Source: Bufo bufo
Lineage: Eukaryota > Chordata > Amphibia > Anura > Bufonidae
Reading direction: 5' to 3'
DNA: 64,000 nt
Assembly: GCF_905171765.1 (NCBI RefSeq)
Contig: NC_053390.1
Coordinates: 141,688,968 to 141,752,967, forward strand
Position 1 is the stretch's first letter. Every line of letters begins with the position of its first letter. Positions 21,009 through 31,518 of the stretch are shown in pieces. The notes below the pieces were generated by a model, which was not told where the DNA came from, searched no databases, and worked only from the letters and a program-made list of their open reading frames with translations. A program made the translations under genes and the position numbers.

Positions 21009-22807
21009 AATGCAGACTGTTCACACCCCTTTTACCCACTCCTATAACTTGCACCTTAGACGTGATGTAAGTATAAACTGGAGGCAGTAACTACAACCAA
21101 AATTCTCTACATTCTGTATTGGCAAAAACTGTAAAATGACCATCCTGACACTGCAACTCTGATATAAAAGTTTGCAATAGTTTGTGTAAAGCACAGGCTA
21201 CTTTGGTTGTTATCTCAGGCGGTGTGGTCTTCCCTAGTGTTGATGGACCGCATTGGTATTTTGCGGATCCGCAATTTGCAGATACCATTGATCCGGTCGT
21301 GTGCAGGAGGTCTTAATGTATTTGTTGTAGATTTAAGTTCATGTATCCAGTTTATGTAGTACAAGTCTTGTTAGGTTATAGGACTAGTAAGACAGAAATG
21401 TGAATGTTGTTACAGAGATGATCACATTAGCTGAGTGCAAATAATTACAATTCATTAGACTGATTATGTCAGCGATATCTAAGCGTGAGAATAATAATAT
21501 TAATAATTAGACTGCCACAGATAATATCCGTACTGTATTAGCATAATATACTGTAAGGCCTTGTGCATGGGATGGATGTCACACACTGGGTCAGGTGTTT
21601 GTTGGTACTTGTTGGGTATAGACACTCAGTAATAATCAGTTTGTCAACTTTAAATTAGAAGGTTAAGGAGCAGGACCCTTCATTTTAAGCTGTAGCTTTG
21701 AGAGGGCTCTGGGCTGTTTGCCATAATCTTCCCTATGGAAAAGGAGCAACTCAAAAATAAAAGATCAGCACCATACAAATATTAATAGGTCCATCTCTTG
21801 TGCAAAGTAAAGAAAAGCATAAAATGTAAGGGATCTTATACATAATATCTAATATACAGCATATACATAGTCGTGTGATGATAATGGGATTTCTGACGGG
21901 TCTGTATTTGTTATATCATCTACAGTAAGCATTCTTCAAAGAAGAGATGAGCATATAGCAACCCATCTGTCAACAGATTTGTCCCTATGACACTGGCTGA
22001 CCTATTACATGTGCGCTTGGCAGCTGAAGGCATCTGTGCTGGTCCCATGTTCATATGTGTCCTCATTGCTGAGAAAAATGATGTTTTAATGTATGAAAAT
22101 GAGCCACTAGGAGCAACGTGGCCAATATAGTCAGACCACGCAGCTGAAATGGGGCCCGTGGCACTGGGGGGCCGGAGCGCATGGAAGGCCCATCCCCCTT
22201 TGTCTCCAGACTCAGTCAGTTTATAGTTATGTTATCTGAACACTACTAGCCTACTACTAGTTATTGGCAAGCATTGAGAGGGCCCACCCACTTGTCTTCC
22301 GTCCTGGGCCCTGCTTCCTCTCTCCCGTTGTTCTAGAGATCGGTGAGGGTCAAAACGCTTAGACCCCCACCTAACATATCAAAAGTTTTGTGAAAACAGA
22401 GTGACCCTTTAAGAAATGACCACGTACAATGAAATACAAGCCTGTATGCACAAAATCACAATAGGTAATGAGAGAGTACATAGGATGGGTACTTAGAGCA
22501 ATAGTCTCCAAGCAATGAGCTTTTTACCAAGTATCCAAATCAAGTCTGAGCTGCTGCCCTGAAGATGGTTTTACTTTAGAGAAGTTCAAGTGGTACATTG
22601 TGCTACCAGAACTTCCACCCCTGCATTGGGTTGGGGAGGTTAGTCGCTGGTGGTTGCCTACCGTATGTGGTTGTCAGAAGAAATAAAAATCTTTCTTTCA
22701 CAGGTTTTCTTTAATAAAAATCCACTGATCACTTCCAAACAACTGAAACCTCAGGCCTGGAGAGGGGTAGTGTCATTAGGGTAAGAGGCACACCGTTTGG
22801 TACTCAC
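21009..22807 (-). other. MCTP1: MCTP1 intron, mostly without recognised elements
   Basis: A short MITE end (ATTTTGCGGATCCGCAATTTG ... GGTCGTGTGCAGGAGGTC) is at about 21255-21314. Otherwise I see nothing assignable up to the donor site of the next exon. Confidence 0.5.
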
Positions 22808-22905
22808 CAGCTGCACATCAGAAGGAACTCTGGAGAGGAAGTCAAGAAGCTCATTATTGTCAATCATGTAAGGACTGCGAATTTTCTTTGTAAACTTATT
22901 TATAC
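22808..22905 (-). CDS. MCTP1: MCTP1 penultimate exon (98 nt)
   Basis: The acceptor on the minus strand is ...TTTTTCTCTGCAATTCTAG and the donor is CTG followed by GTGAGTA. The exon completes a Gly codon and then encodes 32 residues, beginning [20 protein letters not shown] and ending [12 protein letters not shown]. This is the conserved post-membrane tail segment of MCTP1/MCTP2. It enters in phase 1 (matching the 27467-27576 exon) and leaves in phase 0 (matching the last exon). No in-frame stop or damage is visible. Confidence 0.95.
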
Positions 22906-23018
22906 CTAGAATTGCAGAGAAAAAGGAGACATGACTTAAATACATGAATCATTTAGTTCATGTTAAAAGTAGACATTATAGGACCCAGAATACGGCTGTG
23001 CTCCAATTATAAAGACCT

Positions 23019-23213
23019 AGGGGGAGATTTATCAAATTGGTGTAAAGTAGAACTGGCTTAGTTGCCCTTAGCAACCAATCAGATTCCAGCTGTCAAGAAT
23101 GAAAGGTGGAATCTGATTGGTTGCTATGGGCAACTAAGCCAGTTCTACTTTACATGGTTGCTATGGGCAACTAAGCCAGTTCTAATTTACAGCAGTTTGA
23201 TAAATCCTCCCTT
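23019..23213. mobile_element. Palindromic MITE of the GATTTATCAAA type with X-box/CCAAT motifs, copy 1
   Basis: GGGGGAGATTTATCAAATTGG on the left faces CAGTTTGATAAATCCTCCC on the right. Inner arms carry GTTGCCCTTAGCAACCAATC and GATTGGTTGCTATGGGCAAC. GTTGCTATGGGCAAC occurs twice (23120-23134 and about 23157-23171) because the right arm is partly duplicated. The second copy of the family is at 43463-43639. Confidence 0.8.
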
Positions 23214-23728
23214 AATTTACATTTCACCTATGGCCTCCCCCCTTCATTGTATTCTAAGTCTGTTTCTTGTCTTATTTTTAACATATGACAGCCACACATA
23301 AAATTGCGGGGCATTGAATTACTACCGTACATGCAGCTTTATCCTTCCACAAATCTGTGAGGTCTAGAAATAGGCACAATTGAGTGGACTGGTGGGAAAC
23401 ATGAGCTAGGACACTAAACAAAAATGAAGTCTAAAGCCTTGGTGACATGTCATGGTTGTTATGGCATGTAGTGCCTGTGCCACCATTATGTTGTCACAGT
23501 TGTTTAATGCCAGAGATTCTTTGTACAAGTTATTGTAAGAAAAAAATAAATAAAAATTTAATATGCAATTTTTGATGACATTTTCCTGCACTCACAAAAA
23601 ATTTCACGTCATAGGGACATTTCAGAAGATTTGATTGGTGTTGTGCTGGGTGTTGAAATGATGGAGCAGAAGTGCTGTGCCTCTTTGGCCGTGATTGGCT
23701 CTCCTTGAAGGGCTTCGATGAAGCCATC

Positions 23729-24050
23729 TTAAAGGGTTTCTGTCATCAGAAAAATGGTTATGTAGCAGGTGCGGGATGTGCGGGGCACGGAGGAGACCGA
23801 GGATGTCAATCACCTTTACAAGGGCGTGCCAAACGGTGAGAGAACGGAGCCTCCAGGTGCTGCAGCAACGCCCAACAAGCACCTAGAGGCTCATTTGCAT
23901 ATTATAAAAGTCCTTTTTAAGCACGGACGGTGGCAGGCAGGGAGATATAAGTCATACAGTTATGTTCTGCTGACATTAGTGAAGGCCCCTATATCTGCCT
24001 TCAGTGTATGCCTATTAGGCTGTGCCAAAGGCATGGCCTAAATAGATTTT
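23729..24050. mobile_element. TTAA-type MITE, relative of the 37110 palindrome, partly rearranged
   Basis: It begins TTAAAGGGTTTCTGTCATCAG. It contains CTAGAGGCTCATTTGCATAT, TTATAAAAGT and TTCTGCTGACATTAG, all shared with the right arm of the element at 37110-37752. The left arm beyond about 30 bp and the right terminus are missing. Confidence 0.6.
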
Positions 24051-24109
24051 CGGGCAGTATCCTCCTGAAAGCATAATACACTGCACTACATAAGAGGAGG
24101 CAATCGGAA

Positions 24110-24607
24110 GATCGCATGTCAAAGTTCCCTTTTAAAACAAAAAAATTTAAAATAAAGAATTAAATAGTGTTTTATTTTAAAAAAGTTTTAAGTTTAAAAA
24201 AAAAAAATTTTCATTAAAAAAAGGCCTTTTCAATAGAAAAAATAGTAACCCCTCCACATACTTGGTATCACTGCATCTGTAACGACTTGAACTATAAAAT
24301 TATTATGTAAATTACGATGCACAGCGAACATAAAAAAAAAAAAAAAGAATAAAAAGCGAGAGAGTAAAGTTATCAGGTTATTTATGCCTCAAAAAGACAA
24401 TGGAGATATAGATTTTTTTTTCTATTCCCCCCCTGAAAAAGTTAATAAAAGTGAATCAAAGAGTTATGTGTATCCCAAAATGGGCCTTTAAAAACTACAA
24501 CTTGTCGCACAAATAATAAGCCCTTATATGGCTATATCAGTGGAAAAATAAATTAGTTATAGCTCTTGGAATTCGGCAATGATAGGCTGATCACTTAGGG
24601 GGTTAAA
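24110..24607. mobile_element. AT-rich interspersed element fragment, relative of 32990-34070
   Basis: It shares the order CTTGGTATCACTGCATCTG, GTTAATAAAAGTGAATCAAA, ATCCCAAAATGG and a final CACTTAGGGGGTTAA with the longer element at 32990-34070. It is non-coding and ends at a GGGGTTAA terminus. Confidence 0.5.
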
Positions 24608-25264
24608 GAGAAACCCTGGTAGTTCCCGTGCTAGATCCACCTGTGACACTTAGTTCTATGAAGTCTCCCTAACAAATGACTACACTTTACATTCCTATGA
24701 GACTGACATAGGAATAAATAGAAAAACTGACTTTCTCTCCACACATAAGACACTGTCACGTCAGTTGGAGAGTCAGATGTTGGTCACATGACACAGCTGA
24801 GGACAAGAAGGGAGTAGGTAACTCAGAAATGTAGTCACCGGTAAGAAAATTACCTTCACTAAAACTGACATTGTGAACTTTTGTCACAGGTTACAGAATA
24901 AACATTTTTGCGGGTGTACCTTTATAAAATTGCTTTAAATTTTACACCTTTCTTAGTTTAGGAGGACCCTGGAAACTATTACAAGACATATGGAGAAAAG
25001 TTGTTTGTAAAGATACAGTAAACAATAAGCCCACAATCTGGAACATAATTATACTTCCAAAAGCTGGATATAAAAACCAAACTATATTTGTCATGCCATT
25101 ATGCAGCAGAATTAGATATGTTGGCCCTGCTTTCTGTGTTTTGGCAGAAGAGCTGTCACCTGGGAGAACTCTGTGAAGACCTTTGTATGTGATATGTTAA
25201 TGGAGCCAACTCTGCGCTTCAATCTCTTTAGTGCTGGTGTGGCATGTCGTACATGATATTGTAC
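24608..25264 (-). other. MCTP1: MCTP1 intron, nothing recognised
   Basis: No exon, clear MITE termini or tandem repeat seen. Confidence 0.4.
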
Positions 25265-25774
25265 TCACCACTGCAGAACACCATCAAGTATAAAGTGCTC
25301 CAAGGGGAACAAGGCAACACGTAAACTCTTCATAGCAACATTTAGCACACTGTCTGGGAGTCTCATGTTGTTGAACAGAAATACTGTTGCAGAATGCCAC
25401 CCAGCTGGGGGAGGGCATAGTGAGGTAATGGAGATGTTGGGAGTGGTGGCAACGAGGGTGGTCATAGTCCTCACGGTGACCAACCCTGCCCCAGAGCTCT
25501 ACCTTCTGCCTGGTGGTGACCAAAGGTTTTCCTGCCTTTGAGGATTGACCAAAGGCTTTCAATGGGATGGAGATCTGGGGAGTTTCCTGGCGATGGACCC
25601 AAAATTTCAGTGTTTTGGTCACCGAGTCACTTAGTTGTCACTTTTGCCTTGTGACAGGTTGTTCCATCGTGCTGGAAAAAGCATTGTTTATCACCAAACT
25701 GCTACTGGATCATTGGGAGAAGTTGCTCTTGGAGGATGTTTATATACCATTCTTTATTCATGGCAGTTTTCTTA

Positions 25775-26056
25775 GGCCACTTGCACACGAACATTTTCTT
25801 TCCCATTTCCATTCAGTTTTTTGGGTCAGCAAAAAAAACGGAATGTACTCTGTAAGTATTCCGTTTCCGTATTTCTGTTTTTCCGTTCAAAGATAGAACA
25901 TGTCCTATTATTGTCCGCATAACGGACAAGGATAGTACTGTTCTATCAGGGGCCAGCTGTTCCATTTTGCAAAAAACGGAATGCACATGAAAGTCATCCG
26001 TATTTTTTGCGGACCGCAAAATACTGAAAAAGCCATACGGTCGTGTGCAATAGGCC
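25775..26056. mobile_element. PIF/Harbinger-like MITE with TTA duplications, first of pair
   Basis: GGCCACTTGCACACGAACAT on the left faces ACGGTCGTGTGCAATAGGCC on the right. TTA flanks lie at 25772-25774 and 26057-26059. The centre has ATAGAACATGTCCTATTATT and the inverse pieces ATTCCGTTTCCGTATTTC / CCGTATTTTTTGCGGACCG. Confidence 0.85.
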
Positions 26057-26059
26057 TTA

Positions 26060-26338
26060 GAGTCCATTCACACGTCCGTGGTGTATTGCGGATCCGCAAT
26101 ACACCCGGCCGGCACCCCAATAGAACTGCCTATTCTTGTCCGCAATTGCGGACAAGAATAGGACATGTTCTATTTTTTTGTGGAGCCGCGGCCCGGAAGT
26201 TTGGGGCCGAAGCCCGGAAGTTCGGGGCCGCGCTCTGAAAAAAGCAGATGTGGAGAGCACATCTCTTCCGGCCCCATAGAGAATGAATGGGTCCGCACCC
26301 ATTTCTGATGACCCAGTTGCGGACGTGTGAATGGACCC
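26060..26338. mobile_element. PIF/Harbinger-like MITE sharing a TTA with its neighbour
   Basis: GAGTCCATTCACACGTCCGT on the left faces GCGGACGTGTGAATGGACCC on the right. TTA lies at 26057-26059 and 26339-26341. The interior has TGTCCGCAATTGCGGACAAG and a GC-rich duplicated block (GCCCGGAAGTTTGGGGCCG, about 26188-26230). Confidence 0.88.
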
Positions 26339-26514
26339 TTAGGCTAAATGTGTGTGTGAGTCCACTCCTTTGGATGAGAAGCAACCCCACATATGAATGG
26401 TCTCAGGATGCTTTAGGTTTACTGTTCTTATGACACAGGACTTATGGTAGCGCTCACCGGTTCTGGTGTCAAGAAGGGCAGCAAAGAAGCCACTTCTCTC
26501 CAAGAAAAACATTC

Positions 26515-26995
26515 AAGGGATTATCCCATATGAAAATAAGGCATCATATAGTGTATGACAATCTCTTTCTAACAAAGTTAGAACCAGCCCTGTACCTCAC
26601 ATGGATCCAGTCTCCCCATTCATTGCTCTGCTAGATTTACTTACAGCTGGCAGCTCAAGGGGAGTGTCCTTTCTGCTGCAGCTCAAGGGGAGTGTCCTTT
26701 CTGCTGCAGCTCAAGGGGAGTGTCTTTTCTGCTGCAGCTCAAGGGGAGTGTCCTTTCTGCTGCAGCTCAGGGGGCATGTCCTTTCTGCTGCAGCTCTCTC
26801 CCTATCACAGCTCAGGAGGCCTTTTCCGTGAGCCGGACAAAGAAATAAGAAAAAGAACAAAGCAGGTGGCGCTATACAGATACATTTTATTGAATAACTC
26901 AGTAGCTATACTACATTTTTAATTATATGCAATTACAAAAGTATTCAGATCCCGGGGCTGGTTTGAAAACTGTACAATATTTTTCGTTGACAACG
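26515..26995. mobile_element. TTAA-type MITE copy, reverse orientation relative to 4356, with internal minisatellite
   Basis: AGGGATTATCCCATATG begins it. The right part (GGTGGCGCTATACAGATAC, AATTACAAAAGTATTCAGAT, GGTTTGAAAACTGTA, AATATTTTTCGTTGACAAC) is the reverse complement of the family at 4356-4500. The ends are worn and no TTAA can be fixed. Confidence 0.55.
26653..26793. repeat. 28-bp tandem repeat, five copies
   Basis: GCTCAAGGGGAGTGTCCTTT then CTGCTGCA repeats at 26653, 26681, 26709, 26737 and 26765. The last unit is altered (CTCAGGGGGCATG). It is open in frame on the plus strand but is a repeat artefact. Confidence 0.92.
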
Positions 26996-26999
26996 CCTG

Positions 27000-27180
27000 G
27001 ACAGACTGACATTCGGCAGGAAGTACAGGGATTGGAATGCAGAGGATTGGGGTAAAGTTACTTTCTCTGACGATGTCCCCTACAGTCTGTTTGGGTCATT
27101 TGGAAAAATGACTGTCCGAAGAAGAAAAGGTGAGCGCTACCATGTGTCCTGTGTCATTCTCAATAGTAAATCTGCCCCAC
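27000..27180 (+). pseudogene. Tc1-like transposase fragment, opposite strand
   Basis: The plus strand reads RDWNAEDWGKVTFSDDVPYS, LFGSFGKMTVRRRKGERYHV, then SCVIL, matching the region around the first catalytic Asp of Tc1 enzymes. GGTGAGCGCTACCAT with a following GTCCTGTGTCAT is shared, inverted, with the remnant at about 26430-26460. It is either a second copy or one rearranged element. Confidence 0.7.
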
Positions 27181-27315
27181 TCAGTCTTTACATAAACTTT
27201 ATGTATTCGTAAATAAAAGTTAAAAATACCATAGAAAAATCTGACAAAAAGATCTAAAAACACTGAAGCAGCAAACTGTGTGAAAAGCAAAACTCCTGGC
27301 CGCCCACAAGTTATA

Positions 27316-27375
27316 TCTAGATAGATAATAGAAAAATGACCCTTAGAGTAGATAGGTAGATAGATGATAGATATG
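27316..27375. repeat. Imperfect GATA/GATAGATA microsatellite
   Basis: CTAGATAGATAATAG and GTAGATAGGTAGATAGATGA with a short interruption. Intronic, close to the TM exon. Confidence 0.75.
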
Positions 27376-27466
27376 AAAAAAGACAGATAAGAATTGATTC
27401 TATGAATCATCCTCTTAAAAAACACGTAGAGAGCAGCATGAATAGCTCAACCAATCTGTTACCTAC

Positions 27467-27576
27467 CCCACAGAAGGACGATGTATCTGAGCGGGATGAA
27501 ATACAGCACTGCCGTAAGCAGACAGAGGGCGATAATTGCCAGCCAGGTTAAGAATGGGACCGTCCAGTTGAATGTG
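27467..27576 (-). CDS. MCTP1: MCTP1 exon encoding the last transmembrane helix (110 nt)
   Basis: The acceptor on the minus strand is ATTTTTTCTCATGTAG and the donor is CTGTGGG followed by GTAGGTAA. One base completes an Asn codon. The exon then encodes [20 protein letters not shown] and [16 protein letters not shown], ending in the first base of a Gly codon. The run from PFLTWLA to IVLLW is a strongly hydrophobic helix, the second membrane segment of the MCTP C-terminal region, which anchors the protein in ER-derived membranes. The phases join exactly to the exons on either side. Confidence 0.95.
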
Positions 27577-28527
27577 CTACATGAGAAAAAATTGCATGAG
27601 TCACACGGCTAATCCCCTCATATATCTAATAAAAGACATAACAAATAAAGTGCGGATGTCTAAATGAGACATGCAGGCATATTACTCTTCATTCCCTCCT
27701 CCTGGATGGAAATGCAGAGATAAATGGTGCCAAATAAATTGTATCTCAACAACATTACAGACAATGGCACCTATTAATCACTGCTCAATACCCAATAACT
27801 CACTTACTAGAAATAATACACTTACTGGGAATATTGACCGTCAAGCTCTTCATCATGAATAACAGCATTCTATCATGTCTTCTTACAGTAGCAAATGTAT
27901 GTGTGTATAAATCAAAGCTGTATTAATAAAGGCTGTACTGTAGCCACATCCAATAACCGATAGAGAATGTGACTTGTTATGTACATTATCTTAGCAGGAG
28001 ACATGCAGTACTGATCAAATCTGCCAAAAGGGCTAACTACATTCAGATAAAATCAGTATACGACGCCAGGCAATATACCAAAATAGGCCTTTCAAACACC
28101 ATTAGCTCTATAGCGGCCACAAGCTCTTTTGCTGTTTGCACTTCGCTTTCAGTAAAAAAAAACAAGTTCCTGTTGCTAACTGGAAACAATCAACAAGCTG
28201 CTGTTGATGGATCTATTGTTACTTCTGATTACTTTTACAGCATAGTGGTGGTGGTGTGAAAGTTGTGGGTCATTTAGACTTTAGAAGCCTAAACTGCAGC
28301 CTTGATCCTAAACATATATGAATATATAATGGGAATATTTGGTATCCAGTATGTGTCCTGTTTGTTTACCCAGTCAAGTCATTAATACTCTTATGAAAGG
28401 TAGATGTTAAATATTTCTGTAACCGAATGCCGCCTGTGCTACCTTCCTCTCTGCATGTCGCCGCCGCCACTCTCTCCATAGCGGTGTGTAACTGCAAGGG
28501 TCAGGCGTAAGTCAGCTGCTTTGTTAT
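27577..28527 (-). other. MCTP1: MCTP1 intron without recognised elements
   Basis: Intron sequence; no coding or repeat signal that I can support. Confidence 0.45.
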
Positions 28528-28968
28528 TTAAAGGGTTGTCTCACTTCAGCAAATGGCATTTATCAAGTTAATACATGGCTCTTACTAATGTATTGTGATT
28601 GTCCATCTTTCCTTCTTTGCTGGCTGGATTTTGTTTCCCATCACATTATACACTGCTCGTTTCCATGGTTACGACCACTCTGCAATCTATCAGCGGAGTC
28701 CGTGCTTGCACACTATAGGAAAAAGCACCACACAGTGCCGGCCACCAGAGAGGCTGGAAACTTCTCCTATAGTGTGCAAGCACGGCCACCGCTGATGGAT
28801 TGCAGGGTGGTCGTAACCCCTGGATCGGAGCAGTGCATAATGTGATAGAAAAATGAATCCAGCCAGCAAAGGAGGCAATATGGACAATCACAATACATTA
28901 GTAAGTGCCTTGTATTAGCTTTCTGTACATGATAAATGCTCCTTGCTAAAGCAACACAACCCATTTAA
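28528..28968. mobile_element. TTAA-flanked palindromic MITE, about 440 bp
   Basis: TTAAAGGGTTGTCTCACTTC on the left; the right ends GCAACACAACCCATTTAA. TTAA lies at 28528-28531 and 28965-28968. The arms pair over most of the length, e.g. ATGTATTGTGATTGTCCATC against GGACAATCACAATACATTAG, and CCGTGCTTGCACACTATAGG against CTATAGTGTGCAAGCACGG. Confidence 0.85.
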
Positions 28969-29365
28969 AGACCAGCTTGCGCTGTGTAAGGACAGAATAG
29001 CCAGGGGTGGACATTAGCACCACACAAACCAAGCAAATGCTTGAAACCCCAGAGATCAGGGGACCCCTTGCTGGTCACAAGTGGTTGGCTTAGAAAAACT
29101 GACTAAAGGTGCAGATATACCGCCTGTTCAGCAAGTTCAGATCTGCCCCTGAGCATAGTATGGGGATGGGTTCACTCCTCTATTAGTCAAAATGGCAGAA
29201 AACATATTGTGGCATTTGGCTAATAGTAGCGATCAAAGCATAGACTAAACACATAATTTGAGTCCCGTACATACATGTGTGCCCTCAGTGGTGACTGGCA
29301 GCCTCCTGCTCTGAATGCAGGTGAATAGTAACTTGGTTAATCCACTCTCTGTACATTGTCCTCAT

Positions 29366-29550
29366 CAGGGGTGCACCCAGCCTTTCTGCTGCCTGAGGCA
29401 AAAATTGAAATGGTGCCCCTCCCTCATGCCAATTTCTTAACCTAACCCCTTCCCCTTCAGCCCATGGCCCTTTGGCTGCCCCTCTCTTGCCCCTACCTGG
29501 TGCTGCCTGAGGCGATCGCCTCACCTGGCCTCATTGATGGTGCACCACTG
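29366..29550. mobile_element. hAT MITE, TIR CAGGGGTGCAC, copy 3
   Basis: CAGGGGTGCACCCAGCC on the left faces GATGGTGCACCACTG on the right. The target duplication GTCCTCAT / GTCCTTAT (29358-29365, 29551-29558) has one mismatch, so this copy is a little older than copies 1 and 2. The body matches copy 2. Confidence 0.88.
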
Positions 29551-29585
29551 GTCCTTATGAGCCAGTATGCGCTGTAGATACTTAC

Positions 29586-29695
29586 TTCTTTATTCTTTCA
29601 CCAATGGAAGCCACTTCATCAAGAACACCTTGAACACTGACGCAGACCTCCTGGATGGCATAGAGTTTATTCATGAAACCTTTCTTCTCACCATC
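29586..29695 (-). CDS. MCTP1: MCTP1 exon upstream of the TM exon (110 nt)
   Basis: The acceptor on the minus strand is ATTTTCCCCTTAG and the donor is AAGAA followed by GTAAGTAT. It encodes DGEKKGFMNKLYAIQEVCVS and VQGVLDEVASIGERIK, then two bases of an Asn codon finished by the next exon. This is the conserved amphipathic linker between the two membrane segments of MCTP1/2. It starts in phase 0. The preceding exon, expected to encode an acidic EDEEEEDD-type stretch, was not found up to 64000, which fits the large introns of this gene. Confidence 0.95.
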
Positions 29696-30008
29696 CTAAG
29701 GGGAAAATATTATGAGGATCATTTATCAAACTATTTTACACCATACACAGTGCTTATTGACAAGAATTAATTTCTATAATACCATTCAGACCTGTTTGCA
29801 TACAGGTAGCTGTGATTGGTGCAGGATCTTTGAAGAATTGCTCCTAAAACCATGAAGGAATGTGGTCCACAGAGCACTGAGTACATTTAGGCATAGTTGC
29901 ACATGTTGTTCTGCTATGGCTTTCTCTTTGTTTGTTTTTTTAGATGTTGTACTATTACACTTTTTACACTTGCAACACAACTTACATAACAAGGGAGACA
30001 TTAACATA

Positions 30009-30947
30009 CAGTACAGACCAAAAGTTTGGACACACCTTCTCATTCAAAGAGTTTTCTTTATTTTCATGACTATGAAGGCATCAAAACTATGAATTAACAC
30101 ATGTGGAATTATATACATAACAAACAAGTGTGAAACAACAGAAAATATGTCATAGTCTAGGTTCTTCAAAGTAGCCACCTTTTGCTTTGATTACTGCTTT
30201 GCACACTCTTGGCATTCTCTTGATGAGCTTCAAGAGGTAGTCCCCTGAAATGGTCTTCCAACAGTCTTGAATGAGTTCCCAGAGATGCTTAGCACTTGTT
30301 GGCCCTTTTGCCTTCACTCTGCGGTCCAGCTCACCCCAAACCATCTCGATTGGGTTCAGGTCCGGTGACTGTGGAGGCCAGGTCATCTGGCGCAGCACCC
30401 CATCACTCTCCTTCATGGTCAAATAGCCCTTACTTTCAAAGTTTTCCCAATTTTTCGGCTGACTGACTGACCTTCATTTCTTAAAGTAATGATGGCCACT
30501 CGTTTTTCTTTACTTAGCTGCTTTTTTCTTGCCATAATACCAATTCTAACAGTCTATTCAGTAGGACTATCAGCTGTGTATCCACCTGACTTCTCCTCAA
30601 CGCAACTGATGGTCCCAACCCCATTTATAAGGCAAGAAATCCCACTTAATAAACCTGACAGGGCACACCTGTGAAGTGAAAACCATTTCAGGGGACTACC
30701 TCTTGAAGCTCATCAAGAGAATGCCAAGAGTGCGCAAAGCAGTAATCAAAGCAAAAGGTGGCTACTTTGAAGAACCTGGAATATTACATATTTTCAGTTG
30801 TTTCACACTTGTTTGTTATGTATATAATTCCACATGTGTTAATTCATAGTTTTGATGCCTTCAGTGTGAATCTACAATTTTCATTGTCATGAAAATAAAG
30901 AAAACTCTTTGAATGAGAAGGTGTGTCCAAACTTTTGGTCTGTACTG
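30009..30947 (-). mobile_element. Tc1-like element, internally deleted, 939 bp
   Basis: It starts CAGTACAGACCAAAAGTTTG and ends CAAACTTTTGGTCTGTACTG. TA duplications lie at 30007-30008 and 30948-30949. The inverted repeats are unusually long, about 260 bp. They include the coding sequence for the transposase C-terminus: minus strand at 30150-30260 and again, plus strand, at about 30685-30780. This could be the normal structure of the family or a fold-back derivative. Confidence 0.92.
30150..30535 (-). pseudogene. Tc1 transposase, central part deleted
   Basis: It starts at 30535 with MARKKQLSKEKRVAIITLRN, the helix-turn-helix start. The frame closes about 38 codons in. The body then jumps to the C-terminal part ([66 protein letters not shown]), stop at 30150. 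The Glu of the DDE triad (NPIE) remains, but the two Asp regions are gone. It cannot act by itself but could be moved by a related enzyme. Confidence 0.9.
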
Positions 30948-31337
30948 TATGTAATACAAGAAAATTTAGACTAGCACATTCAGAGACGCAGGTGCACATC
31001 CATAAAGCTAGTATGCAGAAATCAAACAAAAATAGGTATGGAAGCACAACATTTCACATACAAACAATAAAACTTGGAAATAGGGACTATACTAAATTAA
31101 AATAGTATTATACCTATTATAAATGAAAAAAATAGAAGCTCTTTGCGCACATTTTGGATCAAACGTGTGTCGGGCCCATCTACCAGGCATCAAGGTGGCT
31201 TCTGCAGATGGGTCCCTAACAGTAACAGAACTGCCTCTCCTGGGCTTGACCTAAGCCTACAATGTTCAGGGCGGTGTAGGAACCAGCTACATATATACTC
31301 TGCTCAGAAGCCCTGGACATATGTAATGCACCAGTGT

Positions 31338-31518
31338 TAGGCTAGTTTCATACTTGTAGCAGGCTGTTCCAGTAGAGATTGCTAGATACTACTGCTTTCC
31401 TGCTGCCTATAATGCGGTCCGGCAGAGATTCGGCGGCTATCTGACAAATATGCCTAGAATATTGTATGCCGGACCTGCCAGTTGAAACACCCGGCCGCAG
31501 GTGTGAAAGAGGCCCTAA
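31338..31518. mobile_element. Short palindromic MITE
   Basis: TTAGGCTAGTTTCATACTTG on the left faces GGTGTGAAAGAGGCCCTAA on the right. The middle has CGGTCCGGCAGAG and GCCGGACCTGCC as an inverted pair. Same general class as 3765-4168. Confidence 0.6.

Larger units (their letters stand above)
25265..26510 (-). pseudogene. Tc1-like transposase remnant, split by two MITEs
   Basis: On the minus strand, 26510-26342 gives ERYHKSCVIRTVNLKHPETI then HMWGCFSSKGVDSHTH. After the two inserted MITEs, 25771 downwards gives TAMNKEWYINILQEQLLPMI, FFQHDGTTCHKAKVTTK, EILGPSPGNSPDLHPIESLW and SILKGRKTF. The second Asp region (QHDG) and the Glu region (PDLHPIE) are visible. Stops and lost frame follow. It differs from the Tc1 families at 14272, 30009 and 46807. 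Ends and TIRs were not found. Confidence 0.8.

Noticed and set aside
17239..29695. MCTP2 instead of MCTP1
   Set aside because: The tail ends KRKKNNLG, which fits MCTP1 as I recall it; a database search could still overturn this.
31150..31175. ATCAAACGTGTGTCGGG as another hammerhead
   Set aside because: No CUGANGA box upstream, so the core cannot form.
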